Source: JBDSLU01 sp039916225 (lineage in GTDB: Bacteria > Acidobacteriota > Vicinamibacteria > Vicinamibacterales > Vicinamibacteraceae). From it: a stretch of DNA of 12,712 nucleotides. Positions 7,513 to 12,712 of the stretch are shown here, in pieces (the stretch's first letter is position 1; the number at the start of each line of letters is the position of its first letter). The notes beneath the pieces are model-generated. The model did no database searches, was not told the origin of the DNA, and saw only the letters and a list, made by a program, of their open reading frames with translations. The translations under genes and the position numbers were made by a program. The stretch spans positions 1 to 12,712 of the forward strand of contig JBDSLU010000389.1 of NCBI GenBank assembly GCA_039916225.1. Direction: 5' to 3'.

Positions 7513-8582
7513 GCCGCCCGACGCCCGCCGCGCTCGGCTACGCGATGCCCGCGGAGTGGCATCCGCACGCCGCCACCTGGCTGTCGTGGCCCAAGGATCC
7601 GCTGACGTGGCCGGATCGCGTGCCGCAGGTCGAGACGATCTTCCTGCGGATGATCGAGGTGCTGGCCGAGCACGAGACGGTCAACGTGCTGGTCAACGAC
7701 GAGGCGACGCGCGAACAGGTGCGGACGCGGATGCCGTGGCCGCAGGCGCGGAACGTCCAGCTGCACGTCATCCCGACGGTCGATTCGTGGATCCGCGACT
7801 ACGGGCCGAACTTCCTGTTGGCCCGGCCGGAGCGCCGCCAGCCGGGCGGACCGCTCGCGCACAATGCGCTGGCCTACAACGCCTGGGGCTTCAATGCCTG
7901 GGGCGGTAAATACGAAGCGCTACTGCGCGACGCCTCGGTGCCGCGGGCCCTGGCGCCGTTGCTGCGCGTCCCGGTCTTCGAGCCCGGGCTGGTGCTCGAA
8001 GGCGGCTCGATCGACGTCAACGGCGAGGGTGTCGTGATGACCACGGAGCAGTGCCTGCTCCACCCCAACCGCAATGCCGGCAAGACGCGCCCCGAGCTCG
8101 AGCGTGCGCTGCGCGACTTCCTCGGCGTCAGCGACGTGCTGTGGCTGGGCGAGGGTGTCGCCGGCGACGACACCGACGGTCACATCGACGACATCGCGCG
8201 CTTCGTGTCGCCGCGGACCATCGTCTGCGCCGTCGAGGACGATCCGGCCGACGCCAACTACGCGCCGCTGCAGGACAACCTGCGCCGGCTCGAGCTGGCC
8301 GTCGATCCGGCCGGCCGCCGCTACCAGGTGGTCAAGCTGCCGATGCCCGGCCGCATGCTGGCCGAAGGCGAACCGCTGCCGGCCAGCTACGCCAACTTCT
8401 ATATCGCCAACGAGGTCGTGCTGCTGCCGGTCTACGAGCACGTCAACGACGCCGCCGCGATCGAGACGCTGACGCGACTGTTCCCCGATCGACGCGTGGT
8501 GCCCATCGCGTGCGAGAACCTGGTCTGGGGCATGGGCGCGATCCACTGCGTGACGCAGCAGCAGCCCAAGGTCGTGGTGTGA
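7509..8582 (+). CDS. aguA: Agmatine deiminase
   Basis: This 357-residue enzyme of the guanidino-group-modifying (peptidyl-arginine-deiminase-like) family converts agmatine to N-carbamoylputrescine and ammonia. Diagnostic segments: DSWIRDYGP (92-100), LVLEGGSIDVNGEG (161-174), TTEQCLLHPNRN (178-189), GDDTDGHIDDIARF (219-232, with catalytic His225) and GMGAIHCVTQQ (341-351, with nucleophile Cys347). Its ATG overlaps the aguB stop as ATGA, indicating translational coupling; no Shine-Dalgarno is seen. The frame is open further upstream, but that part lies inside aguB and has no deiminase character. With AguB it forms a complete two-step agmatine-to-putrescine route. Arginine decarboxylase, which makes agmatine, is not in the window. 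Confidence 0.95.
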   Translation: MSRPTPAALGYAMPAEWHPHAATWLSWPKDPLTWPDRVPQVETIFLRMIEVLAEHETVNVLVNDEATREQVRTRMPWPQARNVQLHVIPTVDSWIRDYGPNFLLARPERRQPGGPLAHNALAYNAWGFNAWGGKYEALLRDASVPRALAPLLRVPVFEPGLVLEGGSIDVNGEGVVMTTEQCLLHPNRNAGKTRPELERALRDFLGVSDVLWLGEGVAGDDTDGHIDDIARFVSPRTIVCAVEDDPADANYAPLQDNLRRLELAVDPAGRRYQVVKLPMPGRMLAEGEPLPASYANFYIANEVVLLPVYEHVNDAAAIETLTRLFPDRRVVPIACENLVWGMGAIHCVTQQQPKVVV

Positions 8583-8678
8583 CGATACCTGACCTGACGT
8601 AGCCCGCCCGCCGAGCGCTTGCGCGAGGCGGCAACAAAAAGATAGACCTTGGGCAAGCGTCTCGCGTGGGCGCGACGC

Positions 8679-8687
8679 TGATAAAAT
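8679..8687 (+). promoter_or_regulatory. Extended -10 promoter of the GMC operon
   Basis: TGATAAAAT fits an extended -10 element (TG, one base, then TAAAAT at 8682-8687). It ends 8 nt before the ATG at 8696. No -35 box is seen at the normal distance, which is consistent with an extended -10 promoter. It is unlike the surrounding GC-rich DNA. The rest of the 113-nt spacer from 8583 shows no gene. Confidence 0.55.
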
Positions 8688-8695
8688 CGCGCGTC

Positions 8696-10405
8696 ATGCA
8701 AGTCATCAAATCGCCCAAGGTCTACGACGTCGCCATCATTGGCTCGGGGGCCGGCGGCGGCACCGCCGCCAAGGTGCTGACCGAGGCCGGCGCGGACGTC
8801 GTCCTGCTCGAGGGCGGTCCCATGTGGGATTCGGCTAAGGACGGCAAGATGTTCGCCTGGAACTACGACTCGATGAACCGCGGCTGGGGCGGCGACAAGA
8901 AGCCGTTCGGCGAGTTCGACGGCTGCGTCGGCGGCTGGGAGATCGAGGGCGAGCCGTACACGATCGGCAACGGCGCGTGGCGCTGGTTCCGCGGCCGCGC
9001 GCTCGGCGGTCGCACCAATCACTGGGGCCGCATCTCGCTGCGCTTCGGCCCCGACGACTTCCGCGGCAAGTCCAGGGATGGCTTCGGCGACGACTGGCCG
9101 ATCACCTACGAGGACATCAAGCCGTACTACGACAAGCTCGATTCGTTCGTCGGCATCTTCGGCACCAATCACGCCAAGGACACGGGGCTGCACAACGAGC
9201 CGGACGGCATCTTCCTGCCGCCGCCCAAGCCGCGGCACCATGAGCTGCTGATCAAGCAGGCGTGCGACAAGCTGAAGATCCCGGTCGTTCCGTCGCGGCT
9301 CTCGATTCTCACCAAGCCGCACAACGGACGCGCCGCCTGTCACTACTGCGGCCAATGCGGGCGCGGCTGCGCCACCCACTCGAACTTCTCGAGCACGTCG
9401 GTGATGATTCCGCCGGCGCTCAAGACCGGCAAGCTCACCATCCTGGCCAACGCCATGGCTCGCGAGGTGGTGACCAACGACGAAGGGCTCGCCACCGGCG
9501 TGTCCTACGTCGACTCGGTGAAGCTGACAGAGCATCAGGTACGGGCCAAGGCGGTCGTCCTGGCGGCGTCCTGCTGCGAATCGGCGCGGCTGCTCCTGAA
9601 CTCGAAGTCGACCCGCCACCCGGGCGGGCTGGCGAACTCGAGCGGCGTCGTCGGCAAGTACCTGACCGATTCGACCGGCCTCAACGTCAGCGGCTTCGTC
9701 CCCACGCTGATGGACGTGCCGCGCTACAACGCCGACGGCGTCGGCGGCATGCATCTCTACGTGCCGTGGTGGGGCGACAACAAGGCGCTCGGGTTCCCGC
9801 GCGGCTACCACATCGAGCTCGGCGGCGGCTTCGGGATGCCCGGCTATGGCTTTGGCGGCGGCATCCAGAACTATCCGCAGAGCCGCGGCGGTGGCTACGG
9901 CAAGGACCTGAAGGATGAATACCGCCGCTACTACGGGGCCTTCGTCAGCCTGTCGGGCCGCGGTGAGCAGGTCTCGAGCGAGAACTGCTCCTGCGAGATC
10001 GATCCCAACGTCGTCGACAAGTACGGCATCCCGGTGCTGCGCTTCAATCACACCTGGAGCGAGCAGGAGCGCCTGCAGGGCAAGCACATGCAGGAGACCT
10101 TCCGCAGCATCATCACCGAGATGGGCGGCACGCCGACGACGCCGATGCCGACCAAGGAGCAGGACTACGGACTCGCCGTCGGCGGCTTGATCATCCACGA
10201 GGCCGGCGCGACGCGGATGGGCAACGACGCCAAGACGTCGGCGCTGAACCGGAACTGCCAGGCCCATGACGCCAAGAACGTGTTCGTCTGCGACGGCGGT
10301 CCGTTCACCTCGCAGGCCGACAAGAACCTGACCTGGACGATCATGGCGCTCGCCTGGCGGACGTCAGAGCACATCGCCGCCGAGCGGAACAAGGGGAACA
10401 TCTGA
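8696..10405 (+). CDS. GMC-family FAD oxidoreductase with cysteine cluster
   Basis: This 569-residue flavoprotein is probably the catalytic subunit of a sugar or alcohol dehydrogenase. VAIIGSGAGGGTAA (12-25) is the FAD dinucleotide-binding motif and VVLLEGGP (35-42) ends the fold. GRTNHWGRISLRF (105-117) is a GMC segment near the flavin. HEAGATRMG (501-509) carries the likely catalytic His501, with Asn544 in ADKNLTW as its partner. A cluster C215-x2-C218-x2-C221-x3-C225 is present, and Cys-rich segments in FAD-glucose dehydrogenase relatives ligate an iron-sulfur cluster; a cluster here is an inference. The protein has no signal peptide. It probably leaves the cell folded, carried by its Tat-signalled partner encoded directly downstream, which overlaps by one base. 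The ATG at 8696 is chosen because an earlier GTG at 8666 would overlap the promoter. The electron acceptor is not encoded here. Confidence 0.9.
   Translation: MQVIKSPKVYDVAIIGSGAGGGTAAKVLTEAGADVVLLEGGPMWDSAKDGKMFAWNYDSMNRGWGGDKKPFGEFDGCVGGWEIEGEPYTIGNGAWRWFRGRALGGRTNHWGRISLRFGPDDFRGKSRDGFGDDWPITYEDIKPYYDKLDSFVGIFGTNHAKDTGLHNEPDGIFLPPPKPRHHELLIKQACDKLKIPVVPSRLSILTKPHNGRAACHYCGQCGRGCATHSNFSSTSVMIPPALKTGKLTILANAMAREVVTNDEGLATGVSYVDSVKLTEHQVRAKAVVLAASCCESARLLLNSKSTRHPGGLANSSGVVGKYLTDSTGLNVSGFVPTLMDVPRYNADGVGGMHLYVPWWGDNKALGFPRGYHIELGGGFGMPGYGFGGGIQNYPQSRGGGYGKDLKDEYRRYYGAFVSLSGRGEQVSSENCSCEIDPNVVDKYGIPVLRFNHTWSEQERLQGKHMQETFRSIITEMGGTPTTPMPTKEQDYGLAVGGLIIHEAGATRMGNDAKTSALNRNCQAHDAKNVFVCDGGPFTSQADKNLTWTIMALAWRTSEHIAAERNKGNI
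10391..10397 (+). promoter_or_regulatory. Shine-Dalgarno of the subunit 3 gene
   Basis: AAGGGGA lies 7 nt before the ATG at 10405, inside the end of the GMC gene. The first genes of transcripts in this window lack such a site. Confidence 0.6.
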
Positions 10406-11013
10406 TGCGCGACCTGAATCGACGCCGCGTCCTCCAGATCCTCGGCGCCACGCCGGCCGTGGCCGCGCTGGCCTTCACCGAAGCCGAGGCCGAGCAGGCC
10501 GCCACGCAGGCGCAGGCTGCGCGCCGCACCGCGGCCGCCACCGGCACGGCCTACAAGCCGAAGTTCTTCACCGCGAGCGAGTACGCGACCATCGTCCTGC
10601 TCGCCGACCTGATCATCCCGAAGGACGATCGCTCGGGCAGCGCCTCCGAGGCCGGGGCGCCGGAGTTCGTCGATCACATCGTCAACGTCCAGCAGGAGCG
10701 GCAAGTGGCCGCGCGCGGTGGACTGAAGTGGCTCGACACGGAATCGCTCCGCCGCTTCGACAAGACGTTCGTCCACGCCGCCGACGCCCAGCGCCGGCTG
10801 ATCCTCGACGACATCGCCTACCCGGCCAAGGCCGACACGCGCTTCAGCCACGGCGTCCGCTTCTTCAGCGGACTGCGGGACCTGGTCGCGGCCGGCTTCT
10901 GGTCGAGCAAGGCTGGCGTCAAGGATCTCGGCTACCAGGGCAACGTTCCGAACGTCTGGGACGGCGCTCCCCAGGCGGTGCTCGACAAGCTCGGCGTCAA
11001 ATACGAGGCGTAG
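10405..11013 (+). CDS. Gluconate 2-dehydrogenase subunit 3 family protein (Tat-signalled)
   Basis: This 202-residue protein is the small partner of the GMC oxidoreductase. The N-terminus is a Tat signal: NRRRVLQILGATPAVAALAF (5-24), a twin-arginine motif followed by a hydrophobic stretch, then an Ala/Gln-rich linker to about residue 50. The mature part, from FFTASEYATIVLLADLIIP (53-71) through FVDHIV (87-92) to SGLRDLVAAGFWSSK (155-169), matches the subunit 3 family, which is small and helical. In related complexes this subunit acts as a chaperone or export partner that carries the folded FAD subunit to the periplasm. The one-base TGATG overlap and the strong ribosome binding site show that it is co-expressed with the GMC gene. 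No cytochrome c subunit follows, so electrons must leave by a carrier encoded elsewhere. Confidence 0.9.
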   Translation: MRDLNRRRVLQILGATPAVAALAFTEAEAEQAATQAQAARRTAAATGTAYKPKFFTASEYATIVLLADLIIPKDDRSGSASEAGAPEFVDHIVNVQQERQVAARGGLKWLDTESLRRFDKTFVHAADAQRRLILDDIAYPAKADTRFSHGVRFFSGLRDLVAAGFWSSKAGVKDLGYQGNVPNVWDGAPQAVLDKLGVKYEA

Positions 11014-11040
11014 AAGGCCCGGGAAGACGGCGGCATCGCG

Positions 11041-11312
11041 TAGACGCCCTGATGCGGCGCGGGCATTCCGTGCGCGCTCCGGTTCCGCAAGCCGGTAGAC
11101 CGCGCTCCAGCTGCAGTCGGTCGCGTCGACGCGCCACAGGTCGGCGCCTGGCGCGACCGCGGCTGTCGTCGCCGGACCGAGTGCGGGTCGCGCCTTCGCG
11201 CGACCTGCCGGCAGCGAGCTTGCGCGCGGTCAACGCTGACGCAGGCGTCGGCTTGCTCCACAGTCGCGCTTCGGGAACGCCCGCGCCGCGTGCGTCGCGG
11301 CGTCCAGAGCAG
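11041..11312 (+). repeat. Structured palindromic repeat, copy A
   Basis: This is the first of three related elements of about 250 bp. Its ends form an inverted repeat: GCGGCGCGGGCATTCC (11054-11069) against GGAACGCCCGCGCCGC (11274-11289), 15 of 16 complementary. Inside are a perfect 8-bp hairpin with a CTTC loop (11186-11205) and a nested hairpin (11118-11159). The left 79 bases (11042-11120) match the reverse complement of 12358-12436 at 72 positions without gaps. No protein-coding gene is supported in 11014-11721; open frames there are by-products of the repeats. Confidence 0.8.
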
Positions 11313-11381
11313 ACACGCTTGACACACGCGGGGCATCCATTTCGGAGCACCGGTTCGTCTCGGCGGCGCCGCATCGGCGCT

Positions 11382-11640
11382 CTAGATGCGGCACGGGCAT
11401 TCCCTCATGCGCTCAAAGCCCGCCGGCCGGGTAAGCGCGCGCCAGCCGAAGTCCGTCGGGTTGAGCCGCCGCAGATCGGCGAGTGCCGCGATCGCAGCCG
11501 TCGGCGCCGGGCCCAGTGCGGGTCGAGCCTTCGCAGCGACGTGCCGCCCTTCCCGCGGTCTACACTGACGCCGGCGGCGGGCTTGGTTCGTTGTCGCGCT
11601 CCGTTAGTTTGCGCAGGTGCACGCGGCATCCGAGCGCATG
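11382..11640 (+). repeat. Structured palindromic repeat, copy B (degenerate)
   Basis: It begins with the same end sequence, GCGGCACGGGCATTCC (11388-11403), which differs from copy A at one base. It aligns with A through the centre (CAGTGCGGGTCGAGCCTTCG near 11514) and on to GTCTAC-CTGACG and GTCGCGCTCC. Similarity is lower than between A and C. The right-hand end is eroded, so the terminal inverted repeat is not recognisable and the end coordinate is approximate. It follows copy A in direct orientation after about 70 bp. Confidence 0.65.
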
Positions 11641-11706
11641 CGCCACGCCAGCTGCGGCAGGCGACGCCAGGCAACCTCGTCGGCGTCGTGTGGGGCCGGC
11701 GCCGCG

Positions 11707-11712
11707 AGGAGA
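11707..11712 (+). promoter_or_regulatory. Shine-Dalgarno of the small zinc-ribbon gene
   Basis: AGGAGA lies 9 nt before the ATG at 11722 and decides that start over the upstream in-frame ATGs at 11617 and 11638. Confidence 0.55.
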
Positions 11713-11721
11713 CGTGGACTG

Positions 11722-12090
11722 ATGACGAGCCTGGAGCTGTCGCAACTTCCTGGACACCGGTGGATGGAGAGCAGGATTCCGGCGCGTGCTGCGCTCACTA
11801 TGTTCGTGGCTGCCGGTTCGGAGAAGGACCCGCTGGTCGCGGAAATGCAAAGCCGCCTGGGGGCGAGCCGCTGGTTTTCTGTTCAGGGAGGTCACCGCCT
11901 GCTGCTTCTGTTTGACGATGGTCCCTATGACGCGAGCCGATGCACGATCGAGGCTGGGGCCTGGGATCACGAACATTGCGACGCCTGCGCCGAACGGATA
12001 CCGGCCATGGCGCTATGCCACGTGACCGTGCCAGGAGAGCCATACGTCCTACTCTGTGCCAAGTGCTACGCCCGTTACGTGGGTGCGTGA
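11722..12090 (+). CDS. Small zinc-ribbon-like protein of unknown function
   Basis: This 122-residue protein has an unremarkable N-terminal half (residues 1-70) and a cysteine-rich C-terminal half. WDHEHCDAC (81-89) gives Cys86 and Cys89, and VLLCAKCYARYV (109-120) gives Cys112 and Cys115. The two CxxC pairs are 22 residues apart, as in a zinc ribbon, with an extra Cys99-His100. Similar D-H-x-H-C-x-x-C small proteins occur scattered in bacteria without a known role. The ATG at 11722 follows a good ribosome binding site; longer frames begin inside repeat-derived sequence. It lies between repeat copies B and C, so it may be a passenger of that repeat unit. It is too short to be a transposase and shows no transposase motifs. 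I am fairly sure it is a real gene, not of its function. Confidence 0.65.
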   Translation: MTSLELSQLPGHRWMESRIPARAALTMFVAAGSEKDPLVAEMQSRLGASRWFSVQGGHRLLLLFDDGPYDASRCTIEAGAWDHEHCDACAERIPAMALCHVTVPGEPYVLLCAKCYARYVGA

Positions 12091-12183
12091 TCGCCGTAGC
12101 GGGAGGACGGGCGGCCGACGCGACGAAGTGTGGCCATGAGGGTAGCAACCGGGCGAGCCAGGCCCGATACGGACCCGCAACTC

Positions 12184-12436
12184 AGGACGCCGCAGCGTAC
12201 GCGGCGCGGGCGTTCCCGGAGCGCGACTGTGGAGCAAGCCAACGCCAGCGTCAGCGTAGACCGTGCGCAAGCCCGCGCGGGCAGGTCGCGCGAAGGCGCG
12301 ACCGCTTCAGGTCCCGCACAGCAGCTGCGGCCGCACCACGCGCCTTTGGCGCGGCGGCCGACTTCAGCTGGAGTGCGGTCTACCGGCTTGCGGAACCGGA
12401 GCGAGTAGGGAATGCCCGTGCCGCATCAGCGCGTCT
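12184..12436 (-). repeat. Structured palindromic repeat, copy C (inverted)
   Basis: This is the inverted counterpart of copy A. Ends: GCGGCGCGGGCGTTCC (12201-12216) against GGAATGCCCGTGCCGC (12409-12424). Compared in the same orientation, the last 81 or so bases of its right arm match A at about nine in ten positions and the left arm at 72 of 79, while the centre has diverged. It keeps the 8-bp hairpin (12284-12303) and a nested hairpin (12328-12360). It fills most of the 368-nt gap between the zinc-ribbon gene and the HAD gene; nothing is seen in 12091-12183. Confidence 0.8.
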
Positions 12437-12458
12437 GCGCCCAAGGACGCGGGTGACC

Positions 12459-12712
12459 CTATCCGCGCGCCATGCCCGACAGCAGCCAGGAGCCCGGCCC
12501 GTCGAGCAGCTCATCGAAATGTGAGACGACGATGGCCGGCGGCGGATCGGTGGTCGCCAGGACGTCGACGGGGTAGCTCGTGGTGACGGCCACCACGGTC
12601 ATGCCGGCGCGGGCCGCGGCCACGATCCCCATCGGGGCGTCCTCGAAGGCGACGCAGTCGATCGCCGGGACGCCGAGTTTCCGCGCCGCTTCGATGAAGA
12701 CGTCGGGTTCGG
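12459..12712 (-). CDS. HAD-superfamily hydrolase, C-terminal part (cut by window edge)
   Basis: The last 83 residues of a HAD hydrolase are read leftward from the window edge to a TAG at 12459-12461. EPDVFIEAARKLGV (1-14 of the visible part) follows what would be the Lys-Pro of HAD motif III. CVAFEDAPMGIVAAARAGM (19-37) is motif IV, with the acidic Glu-Asp pair that coordinates magnesium. This pattern is typical of the beta-phosphoglucomutase-like subfamily of sugar phosphatases and mutases. The N-terminal half with the nucleophile Asp lies outside the window, so the substrate cannot be judged. The stop is 23 bp from the end of repeat copy C. Confidence 0.85.
   Translation of the reverse strand, partial: EPDVFIEAARKLGVPAIDCVAFEDAPMGIVAAARAGMTVVAVTTSYPVDVLATTDPPPAIVVSHFDELLDGPGSWLLSGMARG

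Noticed and set aside
8600..8645. Possible terminator after agmatine deiminase
   Set aside because: A GC hairpin (CCGCC with GGCGG) is followed by A-rich, not T-rich, sequence, so it is not a recognisable intrinsic terminator on the plus strand.
8432..10267. A 611-residue open frame on the minus strand
   Set aside because: It is antisense to the agmatine deiminase end and the GMC gene, both with clear motifs. Its translation is low in complexity and matches no family I recognise; GC-rich codon bias opens such frames.
10728..11915. A 395-residue open frame crossing the dehydrogenase end and repeats A and B
   Set aside because: It overlaps the subunit 3 gene in another frame, then runs through repeat DNA. 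The composition is arginine- and alanine-rich with no domain.
11041..12436. Integron attC sites or a CRISPR array
   Set aside because: The repeats are about 250 bp with unequal spacing and mixed orientation. No attC core (GTTRRRY/RYYYAAC) pair, integrase, spacers or cas genes are visible.

Overview
The window is about 12.7 kb of GC-rich, densely coding bacterial DNA. The gene set suggests a soil-type Acidobacteriota, possibly near the Vicinamibacteria: a bacterial deoxyhypusine-synthase-family enzyme, a membrane protein with a spermidine-synthase fold, and a GMC oxidoreductase paired with a Tat-signalled gluconate 2-dehydrogenase subunit 3. This placement is inferred from gene content and composition. 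No rRNA or phylogenetic marker is present.

Layout. Positions 45-1019 (+) encode a deoxyhypusine synthase family protein that keeps the active-site lysine. It converges on a B12-binding radical SAM protein at 1078-2646 (-), with a strong hairpin between the two stops. From a compact divergent promoter near 2681-2690, a membrane protein with a central spermidine-synthase-like domain runs rightward (2701-4698). An MFS transporter (4857-6479) follows, then the overlapping pair N-carbamoylputrescine amidase (6595-7512) and agmatine deiminase (7509-8582). Next is a two-gene oxidoreductase operon: a GMC FAD protein (8696-10405) and gluconate 2-dehydrogenase subunit 3 with a Tat signal (10405-11013).

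The right end is different. Positions 11041-12436 hold three copies of a roughly 250-bp repeat with inverted-repeat ends and conserved internal hairpins: A and degenerate B in direct orientation, C inverted. Between B and C lies a small zinc-ribbon-like gene (11722-12090). The window closes with the C-terminal end of a HAD hydrolase (12459-12712, -), which is cut by the window edge.

How the genes fit together. Agmatine deiminase and N-carbamoylputrescine amidase convert agmatine to putrescine. The deoxyhypusine-synthase-family enzyme is a good candidate for using that putrescine to make a larger polyamine such as homospermidine, because bacteria lack eIF5A. The membrane spermidine-synthase-fold protein may or may not be part of this, as its catalytic loop is not canonical. 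The GMC/subunit 3 pair is probably a separate periplasmic sugar or alcohol dehydrogenase. Four genes carry a -10-like box only 6-10 nt before the start codon, which suggests leaderless or nearly leaderless transcripts. The repeats with their internal hairpins are the least explained part of the window.
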